Assembly (NCBI RefSeq): GCF_001552355.1
Contig: NZ_BCRA01000008.1
Location: 1-64,000, forward strand
Reading direction: 5' to 3'
Source of the DNA: Microbacterium resistens NBRC 103078
GTDB lineage: Bacteria > Actinomycetota > Actinomycetes > Actinomycetales > Microbacteriaceae
Length of the DNA stretch: 64,000 nt
Shown here: piece after piece, positions 1-10,501 of the stretch
Numbering within the stretch: the stretch's first letter is position 1
How the letters are laid out: every line of letters begins with the position of its first letter
The notes under the pieces: generated by a model
Database searches by the model: none
The model's input: the letters and a program-made list of their open reading frames with translations, nothing else
What the model was told of the DNA's origin: nothing
Position numbers and translations under genes: made by a program

Positions 1-1352
1 GGGCGCGCCCCCTGCTCGCGCCCCTCCGCCGCCCGGGGGGTCTGCCTGCGCACCTCCGCGTGGACGTCGTCCGGGTCCATCCCGAGGCGGCGCGCGAGAA
101 CGCGCTCGTACTCCGGGCGAAGGAGCCGATCGCGGATCTCCGCCACGATCGGCGCGGCGGCACGGAGAGCCCCGACACGCCCCTCGACGGTCGCGAGGTC
201 GTAGGACGCGAGCCTCCGGTCGATGACGAACTCGAACATCGGCACCTTCGCAGAGAGGAGGGACCGCACCGCCGCGTCACCGCGCTGCAGGCGCAGGTCG
301 CAGGGATCCAGGCCGTCCGGCGCCACCGCCACGAACGTCTGCGCAGTGAAGCGGTTGTCCTCGGCGAAGGCGCGCAGCGCCGCCTTCTGTCCGGCCTCGT
401 CGCCGTCGAACGTGAAGACGACCTCACCGTGCGCGGAGTCGTCGCCCATCACCCGGCGCAGCACCTTGATGTGCTCCGCGCCGAACGCCGTGCCACAGGT
501 GGCGATCGCGGTGGTCACCCCGGCCAGGTGGCAGGCCATGACATCGGTGTAGCCCTCAACGACCACGACCCGTCTCGGATCGCCACGGGAGATGTCGCGC
601 TTGGCGAGATCGAGCCCGTAGAGCACCTGGGCCTTCTTGTAGATCGGCGTCTCCGGCGTGTTCAGGTACTTGGGGCCCTTGTCGTCCTCGTACAGACGCC
701 GGGCGCCGAAGCCGATGGTCTGCCCGGTGACGTCGCGGATCGGCCATACGACGCGGCCGCGGAATCGATCGTAGACGCCCCGCTGCCCGGTCGACACCAA
801 CCCGGCCGCGCTCAGCTCGTCACGGGTGAAGCCCTGGGCGGTCAACGCCTTGAGCAGCCCGTCCCAGCCGCGCGGGGCGTATCCCACGCCGAAGTGCGCC
901 GCGGCGCCCGCGTCGAACCCGCGCTCGCCGAGGAAGCGGCGGGCCGACTCCGCCTCGGCGCTGAGCAGCTGGCCGCGGAAGAACTCCGCGGCCGCGGTGT
1001 TCGCGGCGTACAGCCTGCTGCGCCCGCTCGTCTCCGGCGCAGCGCCGCCGTCCTCGTAGTGCAGGGTGTAGCCGATGCGCGCGGCCAGCCGCTCCACCGC
1101 CTCGGTGAAGCTGACGTGGTCCATCTCCCGCAGGAACGAGTAGACGTCTCCGGAGGCGCCGCAGCCGAAGCAGTGGTAGAAGCCCACCTGCGGCCGCACG
1201 TGGAAGCTGGGGCTCTTCTCGTCGTGGAACGGGCACAGGCCCTTCATGGAGCCCACGCCCGCGGACTTGAGCGAGACCCGTTCGCCCACGATGTCCGCGA
1301 TGTTGGTGCGCGCCTTGACCTCGTCGATGTCGGCCTGGCTGATGCGCGGCAT
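1..1352 (-). CDS. dnaG: DNA primase DnaG (C-terminus beyond the window)
   Basis: Primase that makes the RNA primers used by the replisome. The visible N-terminal 450 residues hold the CHC2 zinc finger (Cys40, His43, Cys61, Cys64, context LCPFHDEKSPSF and YHCFGCGASGD), followed by the primase catalytic core with the Toprim motifs VVVVEGYTDVMA (about residue 265) and TFDGDEAGQKA (about 315). The helicase-binding C-terminus lies off the left edge, so the gene is cut by the window and not broken. The start ATG at 1352-1350 shares one base with the stop of dgt (TGATG), so the two are translationally coupled in the usual actinobacterial dusB-dgt-dnaG string. Confidence 0.97.
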   Translation of the reverse strand, partial: MPRISQADIDEVKARTNIADIVGERVSLKSAGVGSMKGLCPFHDEKSPSFHVRPQVGFYHCFGCGASGDVYSFLREMDHVSFTEAVERLAARIGYTLHYEDGGAAPETSGRSRLYAANTAAAEFFRGQLLSAEAESARRFLGERGFDAGAAAHFGVGYAPRGWDGLLKALTAQGFTRDELSAAGLVSTGQRGVYDRFRGRVVWPIRDVTGQTIGFGARRLYEDDKGPKYLNTPETPIYKKAQVLYGLDLAKRDISRGDPRRVVVVEGYTDVMACHLAGVTTAIATCGTAFGAEHIKVLRRVMGDDSAHGEVVFTFDGDEAGQKAALRAFAEDNRFTAQTFVAVAPDGLDPCDLRLQRGDAAVRSLLSAKVPMFEFVIDRRLASYDLATVEGRVGALRAAAPIVAEIRDRLLRPEYERVLARRLGMDPDDVHAEVRRQTPRAAEGREQGAR

Positions 1353-2755
1353 CAGTGCACCTCGACGGCGTCCGCGCCGCGTGCGGCGTGCGCCCGGCCC
1401 GCCGGCCGTGCATGCCGCGGCGTCCAGATGCCGACCTCGGCGGGATCGATGTCCCCCACCAGGCGGTTGTGCCAGTCGACCGCGGTCTGGTCCGTCAGGC
1501 TCGCGATCTGGTCCACGACCACCCGCGCTCGCTCCGCATCCGTCTCGGCCGCGAGGAAGTCCGCGGCGAACGCCGGCTCCAGCACGTCGGCGCCCGCACG
1601 CCAGAGAGTGTCCGTGGACCACAGTGCATCGGCCAGCCGCTTGAGAACGCGGCGCTGCTCCTTGTACACGCCGCGGCGCGCGTCGATCGTGACGATCGCC
1701 TGGCCCATGATCCCCTTCAGCACGGCGATCTCGGCCTCGATCACCGGAGGCACCACGACGTGCGCGCTGTACCGCGCCAGCCTCGGCCCCTCGTAGGCCT
1801 CCCGGGTCGCGGAGACCGCCGCGCGGGCGAAGCGCCCGATGAGGTCGCTGGTGAGGTTCTTCAGCCGCGCCAGGTCCCGGCGCGAGCGGTCGAAGGACTT
1901 CAGCCACATCGGCTGGCAGGTCAGCCGGTACAGAGCGTCGGCCAGGTCCTCGCGGGTGAAGTCGTAGCCCACCCACTGCTGGATGCGACCGATGAGCGCG
2001 TGGTGCTCGGCGGGATCGGCGAGCTTGGCCACATCCAGGTAGCCGTTGACGATCGCGTCCTCGAAGTCGTGGACCGAGTAGGCGATGTCGTCGGAGAGGT
2101 CCATGATCTCGGCCTCGATGCAGCGCAACCGCCCCGGGGCGCCCTCCCGCATCCAGCGGAAGACCGCCTCGTCCTCGGGGTACACCCCGAACTTGAGACG
2201 CCCTCCCGGATCCGGGAGCGGGTTGTCCACCGTCCAGGGGTATTTGCACGTGGCGTCCAGGCTCGCCCGAGTGAGGTTGAGCCCGACCGAGTGCTCGTCG
2301 TCGTCGAGCACCTTCGCCTCGAGGCGGGTCAGGATGCGGAGCGACTGGGCGTTCCCCTCGAAGCCGCCGATGGGCTCGGCCCACTCGTTCAGCGCGCGCT
2401 CGCCGTTGTGCCCGAACGGCGGATGGCCGAGGTCGTGGCTCAGGCAGGCCGTGTCCACCACATCCGCCGAGACGCCGAGCGCGATCGCCAGCTCTCGGCC
2501 CACCTGCGCGACCTCGAGCGAGTGCGTGAGCCGGTTCCGAGCGAAGTCGGCGGTGCTGGCGGGACTGAGCACCTGCGTCTTCGCAGCCAGCCGACGAAGC
2601 GCTGCGGAGTGCAGCACCCGCGCGCGGTCCCGCGCGAAGTCGTCGCGTTCGGAGCGGTGCGTCTCGGCGAAGAACCGGGCGGCGTCGTGGGCGTCGTAGC
2701 CGTCGCCGCGGGCCGCGCCCGCACGGACTGCGCCGCTCACCGTCTCAGCCGCCAC
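1352..2755 (-). CDS. dgt: deoxyguanosinetriphosphate triphosphohydrolase-like HD protein
   Basis: Dgt-type dNTP triphosphohydrolase, which splits a deoxynucleoside triphosphate to deoxynucleoside and tripolyphosphate and so limits dNTP pools. The 467-residue product carries the HD-domain metal ligands: His78 in LTHSLEVAQVGRELA, then His107-Asp108 in CLSHDLGHPPFGHNGE, and a later Asp in the MDLSDDIAYSVHDFEDA stretch. The start is a GTG at 2755 that overlaps the end of dusB by 11 bases; the stop overlaps the dnaG start by one base. Its place directly before dnaG is the normal actinobacterial order. True substrate preference in this subgroup is not established from sequence. Confidence 0.95.
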   Translation of the reverse strand: MAAETVSGAVRAGAARGDGYDAHDAARFFAETHRSERDDFARDRARVLHSAALRRLAAKTQVLSPASTADFARNRLTHSLEVAQVGRELAIALGVSADVVDTACLSHDLGHPPFGHNGERALNEWAEPIGGFEGNAQSLRILTRLEAKVLDDDEHSVGLNLTRASLDATCKYPWTVDNPLPDPGGRLKFGVYPEDEAVFRWMREGAPGRLRCIEAEIMDLSDDIAYSVHDFEDAIVNGYLDVAKLADPAEHHALIGRIQQWVGYDFTREDLADALYRLTCQPMWLKSFDRSRRDLARLKNLTSDLIGRFARAAVSATREAYEGPRLARYSAHVVVPPVIEAEIAVLKGIMGQAIVTIDARRGVYKEQRRVLKRLADALWSTDTLWRAGADVLEPAFAADFLAAETDAERARVVVDQIASLTDQTAVDWHNRLVGDIDPAEVGIWTPRHARPAGRAHAARGADAVEVH

Positions 2756-3905
2756 TGTTCTCGATCTCCGCTCCGCGCATCATCGCCCCGGTCTCCGCAG
2801 CGATCTCGCGGGACTCCAGCCAGCCGTCCGGAAGAGCCGTCCGCTTCGGCGACCCCGCACGGCCGCGCTGCCCCTCGGCGGCAGCGCCCGGATAGGGCGC
2901 GTCCTCCAGCGTGCCGAGAAGGTCGTCGATCTCCGCGAGCGTGGAGACCCGGGCGAGCGCGGCCCGCAGATCCCCGCCGACCGGGTAGCCCTTGAAGTAC
3001 CACGCGACATGCTTGCGGATGTCCTTGCACCCGCGGTCCTCGTCCTCGAAGAAGTCGACGAGCAGCTCGGCGTGCCTCCGGAACGCCTCGGACACGAAAC
3101 GGAGGGTCGCGTCGACCGGCGGACCCGCGGAGCCCTCGGGACCGAGAGCCGCCGCGAGCTCGCCGAACAGCCACGGCCGCCCGAGGCAGCCCCGGCCCAC
3201 GACGACGCCGTCGCAACCGGTCTCGGCCATCATCCGGACCGCGTCGTCGGCGGACCAGATGTCGCCGTTGCCGAGGACCGGGATCGAGGTCACCGCCTCC
3301 TTGAGCTCTCCGATGGCGCTCCAGTCCGCGTGGCCCGAGTAGTACTCGGAGGCGGTGCGCGCGTGCAGCGCCACCGCGGCCGCCCCGGCGTCCTCCGCCG
3401 CGCGCCCCGCGTCGAGGAAGGTCAGGTGGTCGCGGTCGATCCCCTTGCGCATCTTCACCGTCAGCGGCACGGAGCCCGCGGCCTTGACCGCCCGCTGCAC
3501 GATGTCCGCGAACAGCGACCGCTTCCACGGCAGCGCCGCTCCCCCGCCCTTGCGCGTGACCTTCGGCACCGGGCATCCGAAGTTCAGGTCGATGTGATCG
3601 GCGCGGTCCTCGGCGACGAGGATGGTCACGGCCTCGGCGATCGTCGCAGGATCGACGCCGTACAGCTGCACCGACCGAGGAGTCTCGCTCTCGTGATGCT
3701 GGATGAGACGCATCGTGATGGCGTTGCGCTCGACCAGCGCGCGTGAGGTGATCATCTCGCTGACGTACAGTCCCGCACCGTACTCCCGGCACAGGCGCCG
3801 GAAGGCCGTGTTCGTGATCCCCGCCATCGGGGCGAGGACGACGGGCGCCTCGATCCGGATCGGACCGATCTGCAGCGGGCGGGCGGGAGCGGGAGCAAGA
3901 GTCAT
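2745..3905 (-). CDS. dusB: tRNA-dihydrouridine synthase (DusB type)
   Basis: FMN-dependent reduction of uridine to dihydrouridine in the tRNA D-loop. The 386-residue protein begins with the TIM-barrel signature VLAPMAGITNTAFRRLCREYG (about residues 23-43), and has the catalytic cysteine Cys111 in LNFGCPVPKVTRKGGGAALP, followed by the FMN phosphate-binding segments VLGNGDIWSADDA and GCDGVVVGRGCLG. I place the start at the ATG at 3905, because the conserved core begins about 20 codons later and the open frame upstream has no homologous character; a GGAGG lies in front. First gene of the dusB-dgt-dnaG operon. Confidence 0.94.
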   Translation of the reverse strand: MTLAPAPARPLQIGPIRIEAPVVLAPMAGITNTAFRRLCREYGAGLYVSEMITSRALVERNAITMRLIQHHESETPRSVQLYGVDPATIAEAVTILVAEDRADHIDLNFGCPVPKVTRKGGGAALPWKRSLFADIVQRAVKAAGSVPLTVKMRKGIDRDHLTFLDAGRAAEDAGAAAVALHARTASEYYSGHADWSAIGELKEAVTSIPVLGNGDIWSADDAVRMMAETGCDGVVVGRGCLGRPWLFGELAAALGPEGSAGPPVDATLRFVSEAFRRHAELLVDFFEDEDRGCKDIRKHVAWYFKGYPVGGDLRAALARVSTLAEIDDLLGTLEDAPYPGAAAEGQRGRAGSPKRTALPDGWLESREIAAETGAMMRGAEIENSGG

Positions 3906-4014
3906 GGCCCCTCCATTCTCCCAGATGAGCGACCCCGGTGGCGGCGAGCGGCCGCCGCCGGGGAACCGCGCAGGATCGGGCCTCGAACACCGCCGCGCGC
4001 GTAGGCTGAGGAGC

Positions 4015-4509
4015 ATGACGAGTGCCGATGTCCGCAGCATCCCGTTCACCGACGCCTCGGGCGCCCAGACGACCCTGCAGGATCTCGACGCCGATGTCGT
4101 CCTGGTCGTGAACGTCGCGTCGAAATGCGGTCTCACTCCTCAGTACGCGCAGCTCGAAGAGCTGCAGCGCACATATGCCGACCGCGGCTTCACGGTGCTC
4201 GGCTTCCCCTGCAACCAGTTCTTCGGCCAGGAGCCCGGCTCGATGGACCAGATCCTGGAGTTCTGCTCCACGACGTACGGCGTCACGTTCCCCGTCAACG
4301 ACAAGGTCAAGGTGAACGGCCGCAACGCCGCCGAGCTCTACAAGGCGCTCACCCGGACTCCCGACGCGAACGGCAAGGCCGGTCGCGTGGAGTGGAACTT
4401 CGAGAAGTTCCTCGTCGGCGCGGACGGCTCGATCCAGCGCTTCCGGCCGAAGCAGCGACCGGATGACCCGGCAATCGTGTCGGCGATCGAGGCCGCGCTC
4501 ACGCGCTGA
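4015..4509 (+). CDS. glutathione peroxidase family thiol peroxidase
   Basis: Gpx-family peroxidase that reduces hydroperoxides. The 164-residue protein contains the active-site cysteine Cys38 in VNVASKCGLTPQY, the glutamine of the catalytic tetrad in GFPCNQFFGQEPG (Gln68) and the tryptophan in VEWNFEKFLV (Trp127). It has cysteine, not selenocysteine, and Cys66 and Cys84 are further cysteines that could resolve the sulfenic acid; most bacterial members of this family use thioredoxin and not glutathione, and actinobacteria normally lack glutathione, so thioredoxin or mycothiol is the likelier reductant (inference). A TAGGCT element ends 7 bases before the ATG, but GAGGAG within those 7 bases could also act as ribosome-binding site. 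Confidence 0.92.
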   Translation: MTSADVRSIPFTDASGAQTTLQDLDADVVLVVNVASKCGLTPQYAQLEELQRTYADRGFTVLGFPCNQFFGQEPGSMDQILEFCSTTYGVTFPVNDKVKVNGRNAAELYKALTRTPDANGKAGRVEWNFEKFLVGADGSIQRFRPKQRPDDPAIVSAIEAALTR

Positions 4510-4722
4510 CCCCGTCCTCTCGGCCCCGCGAGGGGCCCGCCACGGGCAAGCCGAACGCGCGGGCGTCCGTCGTGCGGTTCCAGCCTGAGGGGACGTTCAC
4601 GATCGTCCCCTTCAACGACACGCCCGCGCAGGAGGCCGTCTGGCCGGCGGGGCGGATCCTGCGCAGGCGTGAGCCCGGAGATCCGCGCCCACGCCGGCGT
4701 CATCCGGCGTCGGGACCGCGCG
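4510..4722. other. gene-free stretch with a possible coding remnant
   Basis: About 210 bases between gpx and the DsbA-like gene. On the plus strand one frame from about 4536 to 4680 stays open with strong G/C third positions and reads GTFTIVPFNDTPAQEAVWPA near its middle, which looks protein-like, yet it has no convincing start, no ribosome-binding site and runs into low-quality arginine/proline sequence. On the minus strand an overlapping frame is also open. I do not recognise either. It could be the tail of a decayed gene, or chance openness in high-GC DNA. Confidence 0.3.
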
Positions 4723-5448
4723 TCAGGCCGTCTCCGGCTCGCGCGCTCCGTCCGCAGTCGCTCCGTCCGCACGCTGAGCCCACAGGTCGCGGAGCAGGTT
4801 CTCGAACGCGGCAGGCGGCTGCGCCCCGCTGACGCCGTACTTGCCGTCGATGACGAAGAACGGCACGCCCTGGATGCCGTAGGCCCTCGCCTGCTCCTGA
4901 TCCTGCCGCACGTCCGCGAGGTGACGCTCGGACTCCAGAGCGAGGCGGGTCTCGTCGGCGTCCAACCCGACCTCGGCGGCGAGGTCGACCAGATCGTCGA
5001 TCCGCCCGACGTGGCGCCCCTCGGTGAAGTACGCCGCCATGAGCCGCTCCTCCATCTCGTGCTGGCGGCCGTGCGCCTTCGCGTGGTGGAGCAGCTCGTG
5101 CGCCTTCACCGTGTTCGTGTGCTGGAGCAGGTCGAAGCAGTACTCCAGACCCGCTTCACGCGCGACCCCGGTCACGCGCTCGAGCATCTGCTGGACCTGT
5201 TCGCGCGGCATCCCCTTGTGACCGGAGAGGAAGTCGATCTCGTCGCCGTCGAAGTCCACCGGCGTGTCCGGCGAGAGCTCGAACGAGTGGAACGTGATCT
5301 CCACCTCGGGGCTCTGGTCCCCCTCCGCGTCGCGGAGCGCCGCGAGGCCCTTCTCCAGGTTGCGCTTGCCGATGTAGCACCAGGGGCAGGCGATGTCGGA
5401 CCAGATGTCGATCGAGATGGGGTTGCTCACATCTTCATGCAACCGCAT
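4723..5448 (-). CDS. DsbA-family oxidoreductase, FrnE-like
   Basis: Cytoplasmic thioredoxin-fold protein of the FrnE / 2-hydroxychromene-2-carboxylate isomerase-like branch of the DsbA family. The 241-residue chain has no signal peptide; the CPWC active site follows the first strand (Cys21 and Cys24, context IWSDIACPWCYIGKRNLEKG), and the cis-proline loop is GIQGVPFFVIDGKYGVSGAQP near residue 200. These proteins act as disulfide isomerases or oxidoreductases, and some members are linked to polyketide tailoring, which nothing here suggests. The ATG at 5448 is used; a GTG six codons further in (SNPISIDI) is an equally possible start. Confidence 0.88.
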   Translation of the reverse strand: MRLHEDVSNPISIDIWSDIACPWCYIGKRNLEKGLAALRDAEGDQSPEVEITFHSFELSPDTPVDFDGDEIDFLSGHKGMPREQVQQMLERVTGVAREAGLEYCFDLLQHTNTVKAHELLHHAKAHGRQHEMEERLMAAYFTEGRHVGRIDDLVDLAAEVGLDADETRLALESERHLADVRQDQEQARAYGIQGVPFFVIDGKYGVSGAQPPAAFENLLRDLWAQRADGATADGAREPETA

Positions 5449-5483
5449 CGAATCAGGATGTATTCCGTTGGTAGCATCCTCGG

Positions 5484-6056
5484 ATGCCCTCGCCCCCGGA
5501 CGCCTCGCCCGTCCCCCTGCGTATTCTGGTCGCCGGGATCACCGGCGCCGGGAAGACGACGTTCGCGCGGCGGGTGGCCGCCGCGGCCGGAGTGCGACAC
5601 GTCGAGATCGACGCGCTCTTCCACGGCGCCGGGTGGACGCCGCGTCCCTCCTTCCTCGACGACGTCCGTGCGTTCGCCGCCGAGGAGCGCTGGGTGACGG
5701 AGTGGCAGTACACGTCCCAGGGCACGGACGCCGTTCTCGTGCCCCGAGCCGATCTTGTCGTCTGGCTCGACTATCCGTGGCGCATCGTGCGGGCACGGCT
5801 GATCCGCCGGACCCTCGCCCGCCGCATCCTCCGCACGCGACTGTGGAACGGGAACACCGAGCCGGCGATCTGGACCCGCGCCGCATGGACGGGCGAGGAC
5901 GACATCCTCCGCTGGCAGCGGCGCACCCGTCACAAGTGGGACGAGCGGATGCCCGAGATCATGCGTGCGCACCCCGATCTGCCGATCGTGCGCCTGCGGC
6001 ATCCGCGAGAGGCGCGACGCTGGCTGCGCGCTCTCTCCGCCGCCCGTCCGCGCTGA
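5484..6056 (+). CDS. P-loop kinase-like protein (adenylate kinase/topology-modulator type)
   Basis: Small P-loop NTPase of the FlaR / 'DNA topology modulation protein' group, which resembles adenylate kinases. The 190-residue protein has Walker A GITGAGKTT at residues 18-26, the pattern HVEIDALFHGAGWTPR that follows it in this group, and the WLDYPW strand that carries the second acidic residue, then an arginine-rich lid (about residues 95-115). The substrate is not known; in the cytoplasm it probably phosphorylates a small molecule. A TAGCAT element 6 bases before the ATG predicts a leaderless transcript divergent from the FrnE-like gene. Confidence 0.8.
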   Translation: MPSPPDASPVPLRILVAGITGAGKTTFARRVAAAAGVRHVEIDALFHGAGWTPRPSFLDDVRAFAAEERWVTEWQYTSQGTDAVLVPRADLVVWLDYPWRIVRARLIRRTLARRILRTRLWNGNTEPAIWTRAAWTGEDDILRWQRRTRHKWDERMPEIMRAHPDLPIVRLRHPREARRWLRALSAARPR

Positions 6057-6058
6057 GA

Positions 6059-6898
6059 TCAGGCCGGTGGGTCCGCCGTGTCCGGGGCGTCCACCGCGCC
6101 GCCGAAGCGACGATCGCGGGACAGATACACCTCGATCGCCCGCCACAGCTCGCGGCGCGAGAAGTCCGGCCACAGGGTGTCCAGGAACACCATCTCGGCG
6201 TAGGCGGATTGCCACAGCAGGAAGTTGGACGTCCGCTGCTCGCCCGAGCTGCGCAGGAACAGGTCGACGTCGGGCATGTCGGGCACGTAGAGGTGGCGGC
6301 GGATCGCCTTCTCCGTCACGGCGCTGGGCTTCATCCGCCCGGCCTTGACCTCGTCGGCGATGGCGCGGACCGCGTCCACGAGCTCCACCCGACCCCCGTA
6401 GTTGACGCACATGGTCAGCGTGAGCACGTCGTTTCCGCGGGTGAGCTCCTCGGCGAACTGCAGCTCCTTGATGACGCTCCCCCACAGCCGCGGCTTGCGA
6501 CCGGCCCACCGCACCCGCACGCCCCACTCGTTGAGCTGATCGCGGCGCCGGTGCAGCACGTCCCGGTTGTAGCCCATGAGAAAACGCACCTCCTCCGGGG
6601 AGCGCGCCCAGTTCTCGGTGGAGAACGCGTAGACCGACAGGTGTCGTACGCCCGCCTGGATCGCACCGGCGACGACGTCGAGCAGGACCTCCTCACCGGC
6701 CTTGTGCCCCTCGATGCGGCTGAGCCCGCGGCGATTCGCCCACCGCCCGTTGCCGTCCATGACGATCGCGACGTGGTTCGGGACGGCGGGGAAGGCCGGC
6801 GGCTGCTCGCCGGTCCAGTCCAGAGGGCGGTACGGCACCGCATCACGGTGCGTGTACGGCTTGGGGGAACGGGGGTGCTGCTGCGCGCGAGGGGTCAC
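6059..6898 (-). CDS. uppS: isoprenyl (polyprenyl) diphosphate synthase, cis type
   Basis: Cis-prenyltransferase that condenses isopentenyl diphosphate units onto a short allylic primer to give the lipid carrier for cell-wall sugars. The 279-residue protein has the catalytic Asp48 in [17 protein letters not shown], the [22 protein letters not shown] region, and the C-terminal [21 protein letters not shown] and [12 protein letters not shown] motifs. The start is the GTG at 6898, which overlaps the recO stop in a GTGA; an open frame upstream of it lies inside recO and is not coding. recO-uppS is a conserved actinobacterial pair. Product chain length cannot be read from sequence. Confidence 0.94.
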   Translation of the reverse strand: MTPRAQQHPRSPKPYTHRDAVPYRPLDWTGEQPPAFPAVPNHVAIVMDGNGRWANRRGLSRIEGHKAGEEVLLDVVAGAIQAGVRHLSVYAFSTENWARSPEEVRFLMGYNRDVLHRRRDQLNEWGVRVRWAGRKPRLWGSVIKELQFAEELTRGNDVLTLTMCVNYGGRVELVDAVRAIADEVKAGRMKPSAVTEKAIRRHLYVPDMPDVDLFLRSSGEQRTSNFLLWQSAYAEMVFLDTLWPDFSRRELWRAIEVYLSRDRRFGGAVDAPDTADPPA

Positions 6899-7623
6899 CG
6901 CGCTCCTTCCACGTGGGCGAGCGAGCGGATGCCGCGCTCGAGGTGCCATTGCGCGTACGCGGCGATCAGACCGGACGCGGCGGACGCGTCGGCGGCGGCG
7001 GCCGCATCGACGCGGCTCCAGTCACCGGCCATCAGGGAGCGCAGCAGATCGAGCGCCGACGCCGCGATCCGGGCGCTGCCCGCCGGCGCGCAGTCCTCGC
7101 ACACGAGCCCGCCCATCTGCGCGACGAACGTGGTGTGCGGGCCGGGTCGCGAGCACCGGGCGCAGTCGCCGAACGAGGGCGCCCATCCCGACAGCGCCAT
7201 GACGCGGAGCAGATAGGAGTCGAGGATGCTGCGCGCGGCGTGCTCGCCGCGCGCCAGCGCCCGAAGGCCGCCCACGAGCAGCAGGTACTGCTCCGGCGTG
7301 GCCTCGGCGTCGTTGAGCCGGTCGGCGGTCTCGACCATGGCGTTCGCCGCCGTGAACCGTTCGTAGTGCAGCGCGATGTCGGCGCCGTAGGAGCCGAGTG
7401 ACTCGGCCTGCTGCACGATGTCGAGCGAACGCCCTTCGTACAGCTGCACGTCCGCGACCATGAACGGCTCCAGGCGCGAGCCGAACTTCGAGGAGGTGCG
7501 CCGGACCCCCTTCGCGACCGCACGGAGCTTGCCGTGCCGTCGCGAGAGCATCGTGACGATGCGGTCCGCCTCACCGAGCTTGTGGGTGCGCAGGACCACC
7601 GCTTCGTCTCGGTAGGTCGGCAT
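6895..7623 (-). CDS. recO: DNA repair protein RecO
   Basis: RecF-pathway mediator that helps load RecA onto SSB-coated gaps and anneals single strands. The 242-residue protein begins with the OB fold ([20 protein letters not shown]), followed by the typical [20 protein letters not shown] segment, and has a four-cysteine zinc module CARC with C-x2-C further on (GGLVCEDC) at about residues 157-182. Start is the ATG at 7623. The stop overlaps the GTG of uppS. The gene is divergent from the TRIC-type channel gene, with only 36 bases between the two starts. Confidence 0.95.
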   Translation of the reverse strand: MPTYRDEAVVLRTHKLGEADRIVTMLSRRHGKLRAVAKGVRRTSSKFGSRLEPFMVADVQLYEGRSLDIVQQAESLGSYGADIALHYERFTAANAMVETADRLNDAEATPEQYLLLVGGLRALARGEHAARSILDSYLLRVMALSGWAPSFGDCARCSRPGPHTTFVAQMGGLVCEDCAPAGSARIAASALDLLRSLMAGDWSRVDAAAAADASAASGLIAAYAQWHLERGIRSLAHVEGAR

Positions 7624-7659
7624 TGTTCGATTATCCCTCGCGGCGGGGACAATGGAGGG

Positions 7660-8355
7660 GTGACCGATCCGCTCTTCTCCATTCCCCTCTGGGCCGACCT
7701 GCTGGGCGTCGGCCTCGGCGGCGTCCAGGGCGCGATGTTCGCCTCGGGGTTCCAGGGACAGCGACGGCTCGATCTGCTCGGAGTGGCGATCATCGGCATC
7801 ATGATCGGCATGGGCGGCGGTCTCATCCGCGACATCCTGATCGGCCAGCCGCCCGCGACGCTGCAGAGCAACTGGTATCTGCTCACCGCCGCCGGTGCCG
7901 CGCTCGTCGGGATGCTGCTGGCGGGCGTCTTCCAGCGGCTCAACGCGGTGATCGTCGGCCTGGACGCGGTCGTCATCGGGATGTTCGGAGCCTTCGGCAC
8001 GAGCAAGGCGATCGCCTTCGGGATCCCGCCGGTGCCCGCGGTCTTCATCGGGGTGTGCGCGGCGGCGGGCGGCGGCATGCTCCGCGACGTGCTGATGGGC
8101 CTTCCGGTGGCCATCATGCACGTCGGCTCGCTGTACGCGGTGGCGGCCGGCGCCGGCTGCGCCTTCATCGTCGTGGCCCACGGGCTCGGGATGGGCATCG
8201 TCCCCGCGGCCGTCGTCGGCATCGCCGTCACGGCCGTCATCCGGGTGCTGGCGGTCGTCTTCGACCTCTCCCTCCCGGAGCAGCGACGCCTGCACCGCCG
8301 CAAGGTGGCGGCGGAGACCGGGCTCATCCCGATCATCAAGCCGTCCGCGGACTGA
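7660..8355 (+). CDS. TRIC-family membrane channel/transporter (UPF0126, YicG-like)
   Basis: Integral membrane protein of 231 residues with the internal duplication typical of the TRIC / UPF0126 family: about seven hydrophobic helices and two copies of the glycine-rich signature, [19 protein letters not shown] (about residues 48-66) and [20 protein letters not shown] (about 135-154). Prokaryotic TRIC proteins are trimeric monovalent cation channels, and the E. coli relative YicG has been linked to glycine transport, so the substrate here is open. Start is the GTG at 7660; the ATG just before it runs into a stop. A GACAAT element sits 6 bases upstream, compatible with leaderless expression. Confidence 0.86.
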   Translation: MTDPLFSIPLWADLLGVGLGGVQGAMFASGFQGQRRLDLLGVAIIGIMIGMGGGLIRDILIGQPPATLQSNWYLLTAAGAALVGMLLAGVFQRLNAVIVGLDAVVIGMFGAFGTSKAIAFGIPPVPAVFIGVCAAAGGGMLRDVLMGLPVAIMHVGSLYAVAAGAGCAFIVVAHGLGMGIVPAAVVGIAVTAVIRVLAVVFDLSLPEQRRLHRRKVAAETGLIPIIKPSAD

Positions 8356-8366
8356 TCCGAGCGACG

Positions 8367-8448
8367 CGCCGAGACCCCCTTTCCACGCCGAGACCCCCCG
8401 CACGCGCGCTTCCCCGGAGGGGTTTCGGCGGGCGGAGGGGGTCTCGCG
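8367..8448. repeat. nested inverted repeat between convergent genes
   Basis: Between the TRIC gene and leuA two copies of CGCCGAGACCCC (8367-8378 and 8386-8397) face GGGGTTTCGGCG (8419-8430) and GGGGGTCTCGCG (8437-8448). The inner and outer arms can pair as one long GC-rich hairpin with only a G-U or single-base imperfection. The position between two converging genes fits a bidirectional transcription terminator without a clear U-tract; it may also be a member of a dispersed intergenic repeat. Confidence 0.6.
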
Positions 8449-8490
8449 AGAGAAGGATCGGATCAGAGGGACCGGATCGGACGGATCGGG

Positions 8491-10410
<1,920 letters not shown>

Positions 10411-10501
10411 TCATGGAGGCCCGGAGCGGGCGCGGTTCCTGCGAGAATCGAAGGGCGCGCCCGTCGCGCGGCCCGACACCCCGAACGATCGAGGAGCATC
10501 C

